A DNA stretch of 64,000 nt from Prinsepia uniflora (taxonomy: Eukaryota > Streptophyta > Magnoliopsida > Rosales > Rosaceae), in assembly GCA_032719365.1 (NCBI GenBank), contig CM064861.1, positions 78,054,863-78,118,862 on the forward strand, read 5' to 3'. The translations under genes and the position numbers were made by a program. The notes beneath the pieces are model-generated. The model searched no databases. It had not been told where the DNA came from and was given only the letters and a program-made list of their open reading frames with translations. Below are positions 23,465 through 36,077 of this stretch, in pieces. Every line of letters starts with the position of its first letter. Positions within the stretch are counted from its first letter, which is position 1.

Positions 23465-24831
23465 TGAAATTCCTGAGGAGAGGTCTTAGTCTATATAAGC
23501 CGGAAAAGGGCTTTCTATAGGTTGGGACGTTAATTTTCCAAGGAGGTATTGGTTGACTTTTTATCAGATGCCTTAGCTCATTCATTTCATTCAAGAGGGT
23601 ATGATGCTATGTAGTGCGAGATGATCTTCTATTAGAGAGAAGCTCTTCATCTGATCTTGCTTTATTAGGATAAGACTTTCTCCAATTGTTCTGTATGCTT
23701 TTGGTCTTTGGCTGGATGGTAGGTTTGATTTCTCCCTAACTGTTAGGTGGCTAGTTCCTATAAAGAAGGTTAGAATCAAAGATCGGAAACTTCTGATCAA
23801 CTCTGCTTGTCTCTGGGAACTTGAAACACATTCTTCCTGAGAAAGGTGGCATTGGGAATAGGGGCTCCAGAATTGGTTCCCTTGAATCTATATGATTCTT
23901 ATGATCCAGAGCCTCAATAAAAAAAAATTGATGTGAGCTAGGATATCCTTGAAGAACTCTGCGAACTCCTCCCTAGCCATGAGTTGGTCACTGATATCCT
24001 CCAATACTCTATCAAGTGGTGGCTCCATGCCAGCTTGCGTGGTTGGTAACTCAAGAGCCGTCTCGTGAGAAAGATCTTTTAAAAATCTCCCTTTAGTGTC
24101 TAGGCATCGGTGAGTATACCTGAACTTTGGAATACACTAAAAAGAGTCTCATTGGGCATGTAAGATTATGTTCTTACCCAAAATGTGTTTCTCATTTTAA
24201 GAGCTAAGTGTCCCGAGATAACCCTTGTTACACCTCCGCATAGAACCTGGTATGCGGAGCTAGGAAGGCAGACCACTCGTAGGAATCTCTTCCTTGTGAA
24301 TGGTGATGTACAGACATGTTGGATGAGCTGAGTGTGATGGGCTTTCAGATGCGGTCGACCCCTAGATGAGTTGACCAAGAAGAAAGTAGGCCTTTCAACT
24401 CAGATTCAGGCGTGCCATTAGTAGAAACTCCTACTAGACAGTGTGAATGGGTTCCATTTTAGGCCCAAAAACCATTTTCTGATCAAAACAATTTTGAGGT
24501 AAGCAGATAAGAATTAGTCACCATGATATTCAAGTTGGCGGCGTTGTTATTTCAGAAGTAAAATGGCCAGTAGTTCTAGGTTTTCTCGAGTCGGAATTAA
24601 AATATTCGAACCAATGCACAAAGATGGTGTCTTGACTTGGTAAGTCGTAAACCACGCTTGGATGGTCTAATCTGAGTACTAATTACTACTTAAGAAAATA
24701 TGGTTTGTATTGAAATAGAAATGGAAGTACAAGTACATGAATGTAAAAAGTACTGGAATTGAATGAAATTACAATTATAGAAAAGTAAATTATTTCCTTT
24801 GAATTCAAGCAAGAAATTTTAGAAACCATTA
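23465..24831 (-). mobile_element. Older gypsy element, 5' part of gag region and leader, degraded
   Basis: This continues the gag remnant on the minus strand from the far side of solo LTR C. It has no long frame; fragments such as those around 24000 (acidic, short) are uncertain. It is bounded on the right by solo LTR D, which landed in it. A TATA-like site at 27454-27463 may be the promoter of this element's 5' LTR, which would make the element extend to about 27700. That extension is inference. Confidence 0.4.
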
Positions 24832-26781
24832 TGACAGGACCCGTCCCAAAAATACTTTGATAACCATGCCCGATTCTTCTCCCATATGACAATTCAACAG
24901 AAGTTCCGAAAACACCATTAGCACTTGCAAAACAAGGGATAGCCGCACTGATTCCCACTCATGCTTCCGCCTCTCAATCAACCCTGATCTTCATGCCACG
25001 ACCTGAAGGGTCAATAAAACATCAAAGGTGTGAGTAGACAAAAATAATATCGTTTGAAAACATATTTGAGGAAAATCAATCTTACCCTCAAGTTTCACAA
25101 ACATGCATGCATATCATAACACATGAGTAATAGTGTGAAATCAAATCAAGTATAAACAGTGGACCGGTAAAATCAAAACATGTCTCTAAATTCCCATGGT
25201 CCACGTTTTCTCAAAGTTCATGTTCATAAATCAAATCACGATATAAAGTATCTGGACACAAATATCAATAACTCACAAATATAACCAATGCTAATATCCA
25301 AGTAACTGTCACGATGTCAATGCTACGCTTGCAACTTGGGAGTCTCACATCCAAGTACATCCCCATGATCTACGACATCTGGGGTGATATTATCTCCAGG
25401 ATCTACGACGTCTGGGTGAAATCATAATCTCACACTCTTGAGACTGAGCCTCCTTCGGAGTTACTCATCTCCAAGAAGTATATCATGACTACTTCGAGAT
25501 CTACGACGTCCGGAAGAAACAATCATATCTCAAAGGATGGTATATGTGGAACAATCACCAAATCTAGTAAACTCATTTTAAAACCATTTATGTCTCAAAT
25601 CGAGTCAAAACATTTGAACAGGGCTTATGACCAAGACATAGCTTTCATAAGCGGATTCCACAAAACCATCAAAAAACAGTGTCCAAAACTCATTTCATAG
25701 ATATTTCACCAAGTCAAACATACCAAATCGGTATTCAAATCACATTAAATCGTAATCTTTCTTTCAAATTCACATGTACTCACATTCTGAGTCAAAAGCG
25801 TTTCCAACAGGGTCTCAAGCTCAAAACATTATTTCATAAATCCGAAAACCATCAATTTAATCATGTATTCACATTTATCTCCAAATCCAAGTCAAAATCA
25901 TTATCCAATTGGGTCTTAAGCCCAAATACCAGTTTCTCACAAAACCGTAATCATTTATAAACCGATAATTAAATCCACAAAATTATCAAGAAATGATATC
26001 AAATCATCATTCAAATCATTTCAACTCAAATCATACGATAAAGTATTTAAAACATTTATGCATGCATCACAATTATAAAACAAAAGTCCACTCACACACC
26101 GTCCAAGCTGCTCAATTCTAAGCTGTACACTTTTCCGTAAATTCTAAGAATCACCAATCTTGTCAAAAACCATTATCGAGGGTCACAACCTAAATCCACC
26201 GAATTTGTCCAAACTTCAAACTCCAAATTTGAACATTATCACATCTCTTTCTTGAACAATTATCCACAATTCCTCGACAGACCTGCTCGGAATGATCCCA
26301 TTCCCTCTGTGTCTCTCGAGTAGATGGGTGGTGATCACACGAATTGGTTCTTTCCTTTGATTAGTTTCCACCAACACAACATACCCACGTGGGCTTAGAA
26401 ACGCTAGAATTGCCACTAACCCACCCCAAAATGTGACAGATGTCACACTCTTAACCAGCTGAGTCGTGGCTTTTTATGACTTAGTACAACAATAAAAAGA
26501 CTCAGCACAATAATAAAAAGACCAAAGTAGCCCTTGGTCCAAAATTTACAAAAATATCCTTGGCCTTCTTAGACCCATAACTCATACATCCGAACTTTGA
26601 TTTCGCCGTGTCGCCTATTTACGGACTCGGTATTTCGAGACCTTCACTACATTCCTCGAAAAATTTGCAAATGGTATTCCAATTAAAAAGTCAACTTTGA
26701 CCACTACATTCACAAGGAAAAAAACGTCATTTCCGTTTCAAATTCTCGAAATTTCCTTTTTTGAATTTTTGGGTCGTCACA
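24832..26781 (-). mobile_element. Solo LTR D (1950 bp), long-LTR family
   Basis: Bounded by TGACAGGACCCG and GGGTCGTCACA, the reverse-oriented ends of the family. The flanks share ATTA on both sides (24828-24831 and 26782-26785), consistent with a worn 5-bp duplication. Joining the flanks gives continuous AT-rich sequence. Inside, a unit around GATCTACGACGTCTGGGTG is repeated (about 25368-25510). It is shorter than its relatives and lacks the CACGCGCC block. Confidence 0.82.
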
Positions 26782-26891
26782 ATTAACGGAAATGAATATC
26801 AATTGGAATAATGTTATGAGATGACAGAACACTCAAAAGCGACGACAATACGTTAAAAAGGAGGTTTGAGTTTCTCAATGACCGACCATAA

Positions 26892-27060
26892 GCTGGTAGT
26901 CGGGATGACTTTCCGTGAATCGGTAATTAGAATAACTTTCGTAAATCGGTAGTCGGAATAACTTTCCATGAATCAGTAGTCAATGACTTTCCGTGCGCTG
27001 ATAGTCAGAATAACTTTTCGTGAGCCGATAATCAGAATGACTTTCCGTGAGCTGGTAATC
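26892..27060. repeat. 27-bp minisatellite
   Basis: About six units of the form GGTAGTCGGAATAACTTTCC plus TGA and a short variable start. The period of 27 is a multiple of three, so the plus frame shows a 9-residue periodicity. This is not evidence of a gene. Confidence 0.85.
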
Positions 27061-27453
27061 GATATAATCAACCTTTATAACATTGAACGGTTAGAAAGAA
27101 AGTTAATCCTCTGCGAACCCCGATTGACAATCCAAGAACTGGTCGTCGGAAAGAGGACAACCCTTCTGACACTGAGCGGTCTGAAAAAAGGTTAATGCAG
27201 GGAGATGAAGCCAACCATTATGACATTGCTACTAGAGCGGTTAGAGAGACAGTTAGGTAGTTGCATTAATGCCTCAAAGGGGTGAGAAGAGAAGTTTTAT
27301 CTTGATTTTTTAGGTCGAAAGAAGCAGTTTTTTCCACAAGAAAAAACTTTTTTAAACTATGAAACCTTGGTTAAATGTGTTCGTTGGTTCAGAAATTTAT
27401 GGAAATTAATTTGCTAAGTTTGATTGTTGATTGTTAGTCCTTTGAGAAGCTCT

Positions 27454-27463
27454 CTATTTATAG
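27454..27463 (-). promoter_or_regulatory. TATA-like element, possible LTR promoter
   Basis: The minus strand reads CTATAAATAG in a region with no gene. It could be the promoter of the old gypsy element whose gag lies to the left. Confidence 0.35.
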
Positions 27464-27699
27464 GTGGTGAAGAAACTCTCAATTTGCCTAGTCGAGTCAC
27501 ACGTGAGTCCCAAGCTACTGTTTTTTCCATTGAAATACTTCTTTTTACCTTTTTTTTCCTTCACGTCTGTTAGCACCACCCATACTTTTTTCTTCTCCAC
27601 GCTCAAAGCTGCTCAGGCTGGGCTGGACTTGTTTTTTTGTTTTGAGTCTTTAATTTCTGTGAATCATTATCTTCAGCCCATTGAAATTATTTTTTAGGT

Positions 27700-29463
27700 G
27701 TAAACACATGTTAATGCTAATTGCTATTCGTACTGATAAAGGAGTAGAGAAACAATTGTTAGTTAGCTGCGCAAAAGACCAATAGTAGTGGCTTAAACAT
27801 GAAGTATATATTCTGATTCACGTTTCTCATGTGATTACTGCCGGCTCTTTTCATGAATCATGAATTCTGATTGGTCATTAGAGAATAAATAATTAAGCAT
27901 CTGGAAGGGTTTGAAACTCGTATGCCTTAGAAAGCACACATGGAGCCGATCCATAAACTAATATTTTCCAAAGTCGTCTTATACATACATATATATATAT
28001 ATGGATCTTATGCCTTAAAATATCTATTCCTTAATTTTCCTTACACCTCATCTTTATTATTGACTTCCATTACTAACTAACCATTTTTGTTTCTAGTGCT
28101 ATTTTCATATGAATTTCGAATATATATATATATATTATACAAAAATTATTACTAATCAACTTGGATAAAATTTTGTACGAATGATTATAGTATTATTTAG
28201 TATAGTAAATTCAATCAAATGGCTGGTTCAACCTTAATCAATTGATTTCGAAGTGTTCTCCATTAGTACGTATTTATAATAATTAATTATCAATGGTACG
28301 TCTATTGAATTTATATATATATATTTATATATATGGTTGTATAAAAATGGCGAGAATTGAAAGCTTTAAACAATCATATTTAGATCTGTCATGATCTTCC
28401 AATAAAGTCAATTGCTTGTGACTAAAAGCTACAGCTAGCTCACAAAGGAAGACAGAAGGAAGAGTTGAAAATTGAGGTAATTAAACAATTAAGTTGAGAA
28501 AATTAAATAGGTAAAAGATGAGTACTCCTTTTTTGAGTTAAAGGTAACTCACACGAAATGTGGTTATTACTCCCTTCTTCATCGATGATCACCTATCAAA
28601 TTGCTCCATGCTGGATCCTGAAATTGACCTCTTTGCTTTATCCAATACGTACCTAGTTTTGACACCTTATGATAAGAGCATGATGCTTAAGTTTTACCGC
28701 TCGTACGTGCATGCTTTGCTTCAAGTCGTTGCCTTGCTTCTTAATAAATGAATTAAGCCAGCGCCCATTCTACATTTCTAAGGTAACGAAATGAGGGAAG
28801 CTAGGCATATATAGGTCATTGCTTCAAACACTATATTACCTACCCAACCCAAGTCACCATCCTGAAAAATGACAAATATTTGGAGTTAATAATTACGATT
28901 ATCTTGTCAATCGTAATATTCTGAATAGAAAGCACAACCGATGGGTAGCTATCGGCTGGTATTTAATTAGATACTAAATGTAAGTTAAATCTCCTAAATC
29001 TTCCAATCAGATGGGATAATTAATGCAGTAGCAGCCTATTTGGAATTTGGGCTCACACGTTTTGTACGCACATTTTTAATTTGACTACACCATCCTACTC
29101 AGTTGGAGGGTATAATTAATAAGCCTATTGAGCAATAATATGAATGCATTTTCGCTGATGATCACATATGACAGCATCTTGGCTGATGTGAAGAAATGAT
29201 CCAGGACAGCTATGACATGGAGAGAATACTCAATTTTACCGATCCATGGTAAATGTAAGGTGTGAAAGAAGTTGAAGCCGATGTGAAGAAATGATCCAGA
29301 ACAGCTATGACATGGAGAGAATACTCAATTCTACCGATCCAGGGTAAATCTAAGGTGTGAAAGAAGTTGAAGGCTCCACCAATAACGAATTCAATGGGAA
29401 CAATACGTATGCCATATTTCATATAAATTATTACAATGTTATCTTTATTATATGTGTACCATT
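27700..29463. other. AT-rich intergenic region
   Basis: Several (TA)n runs (about 27984-28001, 28110-28136 and 28310-28334) and no frame with recognisable motifs. The 95-bp tandem duplication at 29182-29371 is listed separately. Confidence 0.5.
29182..29371. repeat. 95-bp tandem duplication
   Basis: Units begin GCTGATGTGAAGAAATG (29182) and GCCGATGTGAAGAAATG (29277) and agree closely through GTGAAAGAAGTTGAAG. Confidence 0.92.
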
Positions 29464-30097
29464 TAGGACTGAACACAAATCTGTCAAAATTGCTAATCAA
29501 TTCGTTTCAAATCGTTATTTATCCAATAATTTAGATTTGACCGGATAAAAATCAAACGATTTGAGAATCCAAACGGTTCTATTAGTAATGGTTTTGAGAA
29601 TTCAAACCGTTCAATTAGTAACAGTTTGAATTTGAATTTTCATTTTAAAAATCCATTAAATTCAAACTGGAGTATTAAGAAATATATTAATTTTTATTAA
29701 TTTTTAGATCTATTATTCATACAAAGTAAAAATAATAAAATAAAATGATATACATATATACCCAGATAAATACATGTATACTCAGATAAAAGTATAATAA
29801 AAAATTATTAAGTGGTAATGTTTGTTTGATAAATCTTAATATAGTAGTAATGTTTGCAATCTAATCCCCTGCAAGCTTAATATCCAAAATGTTGAGTATT
29901 GATTATTCTGCTGTTTTTTGTATCCTTACTGTTTTTTTGTATCCTTGTTTTTTTTATGCCTAAACGGTTTCAAACCATTTCGATCCAAGCCAAGCCGTTG
30001 GTAACGATTTGGATCAAAACAGTTTCATCTTTAATTTTAGAAAATTCAAACGGTATCGAACCTCTAAGATTTTAACGGTTTGAATTTGAATATTACC

Positions 30098-30580
30098 TGT
30101 TGAAGCAGAATTCGTCCTTTAAACTCAAAAGACTCAAGGATCCCTGCAAACAAGCAAACGATAAGCTATCGTTCGTTCAATGATCGAAACCCGGGGGGTG
30201 TTCGACCAAGAACGCCCCAATGCTTAAGTCAGCTTCGAAAGAGAAATCTCAAGAGCTTAAGTAGCGTTGAACAGAATTACCTTTATTGAAAAATGTGTTC
30301 CATTTATATAGGGGTGAGTAGGATGCTCAATTTCCATAGTTCCGATGTGGGACAAATACTCATTGATTTGTGCGCTAACACGTGTTATGCAAATCGAGGG
30401 TGAGAGGCTTCCACGTATCATCCCGGTTTGGGCCCAATATTTGGGATATGTAAGCATTGTGGGCTTGAGCCATGTTCGGTGCTTGGGCCTTAAGTATTAT
30501 TGCCAGGGGCAATTTGGTCATTTCGAGAATTATGGGCCACGGGGTAGCTCCACATTCTTCCGGTGATTTTGGGTTCCACA
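30098..30580 (-). repeat. 3' LTR (483 bp)
   Basis: Starts TGTTGAAGCAG and ends GGGTTCCACA. On the minus strand CTATATAAATGG near 30302-30313 is a TATA candidate. Confidence 0.95.
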
Positions 30581-30592
30581 AATGCCCCCACA
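30581..30592 (-). other. Polypurine tract
   Basis: The minus strand reads TGTGGGGGCATT directly before the 3' LTR. Confidence 0.65.
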
Positions 30593-31089
30593 TCGTTTAG
30601 GAATTCAGGGAATCCTAAGGGATGTAATTTGTATTGTGGTCCCGGTAAATTATATATAGGAGTAGGACTCTGTTTGATCTTCAATTTCATTGTACCTCTA
30701 TCTGAGAGTCTCTGATGTCGCAGTAAGGTCCACGGTTGTTCGAGGGACTTTTGAATATTTCTTTAATTGTTGAGCTTTACATTTTTGCACATTCGGAGAG
30801 CTGTATGAGTCTAATTGTAGCAATTTAAGTGGTGTTAAGCTCTATTTTCAGAGACAGTCATTTGGCGTGGTGAGACCCAGTAGGCTTGCATTGTGGGAGC
30901 ACGGTGGCTCGCGTAGTCAGATTCCATTCTGAGGGAAGGACAAGCACTTTGAAGGACCCGAAGATTTCCAGGCGTGGAAGATCCGCTACAAACATGTGTT
31001 CTAGAAGGAGTACTTGCAGAGCTTTGCAATAGATGTTCCTCCTAGAAAGCTCCCAAGAATAGCAGAGGAAGAAATCTGAAGTCCAACAG

Positions 31090-32610
31090 AAGGACCAAAT
31101 TCCACCCTTTGATCGTCAACTGGGGATTCAAATTTCTGTTTTCGAAATTTTTCTCCGGGATTCTTAATCAGATGGGTTGCTCGCCTGCTCAGCTGGATGT
31201 TGACTCTTACAGACACGTAATGTGTTTTGAGAAGCTGAACTAGTTTTTCAAACTGGAGCTTACTGACAAGGAATTCTGGTACTGCTACACCATAGCGCAC
31301 GATGGGCTCTCCAGTGGAAGTCTCACGCAGGTCGTCCCCAAAGTTGAGTTGTTCGTGAACACTGTATTCACCGACGGGGCATACAGGTAGAGCTGCTTTG
31401 AGGTGGGTGGCATAGGGGATCACAACTGCAGTGGAAATGTGAGGGTTGCATCCCGCTTCCGTACTCGTGATGAACTGTACTTAGATTTCGAGAGCCATCT
31501 TGTGCTTATGAAGATTGACAGAGCCCTGAAAGTTCCATCCGAGTTTCGCGAGATAAGCTGGCTGTTTTGCCCATCCAAAGATGTTGATGACGGAAAACCT
31601 CCTGCTAGCATAGTCAAGGAGTGGTTAAGTGATTCGCTACGTCTGAAGAAGGCTGTCATCCAGAAGAAGAACCATAGAGAAGGACTTGATGCACCCCCAA
31701 AAAGGAAATCAGGTCCTGAAATTCATTCACAAGATGTCCCGGACTCCACACCTTGTCAAGCTAGTCCAGCTGGATCATCCAGAAAATGTAGAGCCTCAGG
31801 TGGTCCTTCAGAGCAAGCGGCAGATCCTTCCAAGAAGCTGAAGGTTGTCTCTACTTCCCCTGAAATGATTGAAGCTCTTCGGGATGATGGTTCAGAACGT
31901 CTAGTGGAAAGAGCACAACCAACTTCTAGGGTTGTGGATATAGAGGTTGCCCCTGAGATTGTAGAAATAGCGAAGGTTGTGCCAAAGGCTGCGTATGATA
32001 AAGTTGCTAGAGACCTCAAGATCCTAAAGGCGAGGGCCCACAAGCTGGTTGACATACTTCGTGGACAAGCTGGCTGGAAGAGGAGAATAAAAGAATGAAA
32101 TCAGAGTGCATCCGCCTTCGAGAGGGTCGCGACCATTCCAGACAAAACAACAATGCCTTGGTGGGGAAAATTCGTTCATTAGAAAACAAAATGCTCGAGC
32201 TGGAGACAAGCCATGCAGAAAAGTTGTTGGTGGAGAGTGAACGCGACATTGTCCTTAACAAGTCTGTTTTGCTGCGTGGGCATTTGTATGAGTCAGTCAA
32301 ACTCCTAGAAGTTGAAATAGAAAATCTGAAAGCTGATTGGTCGTTACCACCACATGCCCCCACAACTTTGTACTTCAAGGAAAGTGAAGTGCAAAAGTTG
32401 GGTACGAAGAGCCGGAGCGGGATCACTACCAAAGATCAAGAGCTTGAACTAGAAGTGGAGCCCGAGGTTGAACCTGAGCCTGAGGACGAGGCTAAGAAAG
32501 TAGATGTTCCTGAAACTGACGAGTCACTTTTTGATGACATTTCCCTACTTTCCGCAGAAGAGTTGGCAGAGTTTCAAAGAACCATGGGCTGTGAAGACTT
32601 GCATCCATAG
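31090..32610 (+). pseudogene. Opposite-strand ORF, gypsy-type 'transposase_28-like' protein with coiled coil
   Basis: This lies in antisense to the element's own gag direction. From about 31100 the plus strand encodes a globular part (LNQMGCSPAQLDVDSYR, then ELTDKEFWYCY) with the layout of plant proteins annotated 'putative gypsy type transposon' (PF04195-like). An in-frame TAG at 31388 interrupts it, then the frame is open from 31391 to 32098. That stretch has a basic, Ser/Pro-rich middle and then a heptad-rich helix. A one-base shift near 32070 moves the reading to 32095-32610, which continues the coiled coil and ends in an acidic tail rich in Glu-Pro and DISLLSAEELAEF. AATAAATG follows at 32708. 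The role of this family is unknown. The naive starts at 31403 (GTG) and 32095 are not true starts. Confidence 0.65.
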
Positions 32611-32885
32611 TTTCTTTACATGTGTATGTTGACTATTGCATTTTCATTTTTGTATTGAATAACTAGTTTGAGAAATCGAGATGTGATTTGCCAACCATTC
32701 TTCAAATGAATAAATGAAAACAATATTTATGAAGAATTTTGTTCTCCCGGCTCTTTGTCAAATTCTTCCAACTATTTGATGTATCCCAAACTTATTTGTT
32801 CATCAAATGCCCCCCGTTGTAGCCATGGGCATTCAACGTTGGGGTTTAACTAACTTTGTTAGCATTTGCATTGGTGTTGCCTTCA

Positions 32886-33818
32886 AGGAAGGGCTTGTGC
32901 TTCTTAAGTGAAGGCTTGAAGTGCTTCCATAAGGAAGACTTGGGGTGCTTCCAAGAGGAAGGCTTAGGGTGCTTCCAAGAGGAAGGCTTGGGGCGCTTCC
33001 TGAAGGAAGGCTTCGGTTGCTTCCTAATGGAAGGCTTCAAGTGCTTCTTGGTGGAAGGCTTTGTGTGCTTCCTGGTGGAAGGCTTTGTGCGCTTCTTGGT
33101 GGAAGGCTTTGGGCGCTTCCTGGTGGTAGGCTTCAAGTGCTTCCTGGTGGAAGGGTTTGTGTGCTTCCTGGAAGAAGGATTCAAGTGCTTCCCGGAGGAA
33201 GGCTTGAGTGCTTCTCGGAAGACGGCTTTAGATTCTTCCCAGAGAAAGGCTTGAGTGCTTCTCAGAAGAAGGCTTTGGATGTTTCCCAGAGGAAGGCTTG
33301 AGTGTTTCTCAGAAGAAGGCTTTGGATGCTTCCCAGAGGAAGGCTTGAATACTTCGCAAGGCGAAGGTTTAGATACTTCGCAGGGCGAAGACTTGGATGC
33401 TTCGCAGGCGAAGACTTGGATGCTTCGCAGGCGAAGGCATAGGTGCTTCGCATGGCGAAGGCTTGGCTGTTTCTTAGGGCGAAGGCTTGGATGCTTTGCA
33501 AGTGAAGGCTTGGATGCTTCGCAAGCGAAGACATAGGTGCTTCGCATGGCGAAAGCTTGGATGCTTCGCAGGCGAAGGCATAGGTGCTTCGCAGGCGAAA
33601 GCATAGGTGCTTCGCATGGCGAAGGCTTGGATGCTTCGCAAGCGAAGACATAGGTGCTTCGCAGGAGAAGGCATAGGTGCTTCGCATGGCGAAGGCATAG
33701 GTGCTTCGCATGGCGAAGGCATAGGTGTTTCGCATGGCGAAGGCTTGGATGCTTCGCAAGCGAAGACATAGGTGCTTCGCATGGCGAAAGCTTGGATGCT
33801 TCGCAGGGCGAAGCCTTG
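32886..33818. repeat. 24-bp minisatellite, about 39 copies
   Basis: The unit is of the form GAAGGCTTGGATGCTTCGCA plus four bases. Copies grade along the array: the left half carries GCTTCCNNGAGGAAGG, the right half GCTTCGCANGGCGAAGG with a CTTCGC/GCGAAG palindrome. The period is eight codons, so both strands stay open: 338 codons on the minus strand (8-residue repeat KHLCLRHA) and 132 and 118 codons on the plus strand. It lies exactly between the 3' ends of the plus-strand gene and the minus-strand gag. The frames have no start context or domain and are probably by-products of the period. Confidence 0.95.
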
Positions 33819-33999
33819 AATGCTAGAGGGAATAAGTTTTGAAAATTGTATATGTTGAACAAATATGTTTGTACGTATTAGAACAATTTTTCAATCTTAT
33901 TGATAATTCAAATGTCTGGTACTTGAATTTTGAAGACAACATAAAAAGAAAAATTGAAAGTTTCATAGGCTTCTATGCCCCTCTAATTTTGGCATGCAA

Positions 34000-35900
34000 C
34001 TAGTTGATGCGGATCACCTTTGCTGCAGGTTCCTTTGGTCCTTTGTCAGCGGGTCGATCTGCGGCCTTCCATTTGACGTACTCAGTGCAATGTCCTTCCT
34101 TGACGAGATTTCGGAGGTATCTCTCGAAGGATATGCATTTCCCAATGTTATGCCCATAGCACTCATGATAGGCACACCACTTCGTCTTATCGGCATTCTC
34201 TTGATCGCCTTTGACCGGCTCTGGCTTCTTGAACCATGGTTTGTCCTTGATCTCATTATGAATCTGGTGGACTGGCAGTGAGAACTGTAGATTAGACTTT
34301 CCGATGGTTGAGTTGTTGGGAGTTTGGTTCACCTTGCGTTTGTTGAACCCCCCATAGGAAAGTTTGTCACTTACATCCTCTTTGTGTGGTGATGTCTGTT
34401 TGAAGGCTTTCTCGCTCGTCTCATCATGATCTAGCACATGTGTAGCACTTTTTTCATCATCCCAGCATGCATGATTCTCTGCTAGAGCGAGCACCTTGGT
34501 GAGACTTCGTGCATTGCCCATGACAATGTCTCCGTAGAGCTGGCTGTCCTGGGGAAGCCCTTGTTTGAACGCCATTGCCGCAACAAGGTCACTGCAGCTG
34601 AAAATTCAAGACTTCTCCTTGAAAAATCTCTGTATGTATTGTCGCAGAGTATCTTTTGCTCTCTTTTGGACAGAAAAAAGATGGTCATCCTTCACCTCGA
34701 TTGTCCGTAGTTGTGCGTACTCCTTCACAAATGTCAGAGCCAACTCTTCAAAAGACACAATCGACCTCCAAGAGAGATGATTGAACCAAGTCATGGCTTG
34801 ACCTTGAAGAGAAGCTTGAAAAACTTTGCACATGAGTGCATCGTTATGTCTGTAGGGGACCATGACTCCACGGTAGTAATCGATGTGCTTTATTGGGTCG
34901 GAAACACCTTTGAATGGAGTGAAGTTCGGCGTTGCGAACCTTTGAGGGAACAGATCCTCCTCAATATCCCTTACGAAAGGCGTGGACAGCCGAATCTAGC
35001 GACGTAGATCGTCCTCTAGATCGTCGTCTTGTTGAGCACAAAGGTGCCGATCCAACATCCTTTGTACATCGTTAGCTTGCAACGTGCCTCGTTGAAGTGG
35101 AGTGTCATTATAAGCCGATCGTCGGGAACTTCCTCGAGCCTCTCCCTTTGACCTCTGGGGTCGCGCAGGGGAGTAAGCTTCATCCTCACCCTCACTGCCA
35201 TGGGCAGATTGTCTTAGAGTTTTATGCGGAGTCTGGTGCTACCCCATGCTCCCATGTGAGCGCTCACCCCGTGAAGTTGCCCCGATCCTACCTCCGAGCC
35301 GCTCATGTACCGATGGCCTTGGGCGTTGTGGACTCTTTGCTCGGCGAGTGTGACTTTCTTCATTAGAGTCACTTAGTGAAGTGTCTCGTGACATTGTTTG
35401 GCATTGGTCCTTTTCCTTCCCCAGACGTCTTGGAACACTCTCTTGCCCTCCACACGAAGTGGGATGTCTCTCTGGTTCTCGGGCTATTCTTTCTGCCAGG
35501 AGTCGCTGCAAGAGCTCTGACTGGAGTTGAACTTGGCTGCTCAACCTTTCAACTTGCTGCGCCAAGTTGTTTTGGGGAGGTTGGTAGTGACTCCTTCTTG
35601 AGACGTTGTGGCGCCCATCCAAGAAGTCCCGAAAATCCATGCTTGTAGTGGGCTGACCTTGCCTTGATGTTCCTCCCATCAACCTCCCGCCTGCTTGCTT
35701 CAAGGTTGAGGTTCCTTCCCCTAGCGCGGGTACTTGGGTTGTTGGAGATGGAAACGCTCCGAAACTGAAGGTCGGCATCCTTCCTTACGTCTCCATGGGC
35801 GTTTCTATGGACACTCGACGGGGTCGAGTTGGGCGTTCCTCTGGAGTCTCAATGCGAGCTTCATTCCTCGTCTGGGCAGTTGAGGTAGAAACACCTTCTC
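34000..35900 (-). pseudogene. gag of the 30098-36560 element, broken
   Basis: The N-terminal part (35900-35239) is Pro/Gln/Arg-rich with a leucine heptad stretch (LAQQVERLSSQVQLQSELLQ). The core (34863-34606) carries the retrotransposon gag signature around KVFQASLQGQAMTWFNHL and YIQRFFKEKS. The C-terminal part (34575-34000) has a basic region and the knuckle CAYHECYGHNIGKC (C-x4-C-x2-H-x4-C), then stops at TAG 34002. In-frame stops and shifts occur near 35780, between 35239 and 34863, and near 34600, so no single product is made from this copy. The order and content are those of a complete gypsy gag; the start codon is uncertain. Confidence 0.8.
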
Positions 35901-36056
35901 CAGCTAAACGAACGGATTATCGAACCCTGGCCATGCTTGATCAGCGAATCTTGAATGGAAATTTGTCGAACGCTTCACACGTTCAAGATCTTCGAATCAA
36001 TGTTAAGAACGATGAACGATGAACAATCGTGAGAGCTTCTTCTTGAATATGTTCAA

Positions 36057-36075
36057 GCTCTCAATGAAAGCACCA
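36057..36075 (-). other. Primer binding site
   Basis: The minus strand reads TGGTGCTTTCATTGAGAGC two bases inside the 5' LTR. It begins with TGG as required but is not the initiator-Met type used by the long-LTR family. I cannot name the tRNA. Confidence 0.65.
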
Positions 36076-36077
36076 AT

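Noticed and set aside
32886..33818. Possible CRISPR-like array
   Set aside because: Units are directly adjacent with no unique spacers, and the sequence is a plant retrotransposon interior.
32846..33862. 338-codon minus-strand frame through the 24-bp array, with rival frames on the plus strand
   Set aside because: The open frames follow from a period divisible by three and appear on both strands. There is no start context, domain or codon preference, so it is treated as a minisatellite and not a gene.
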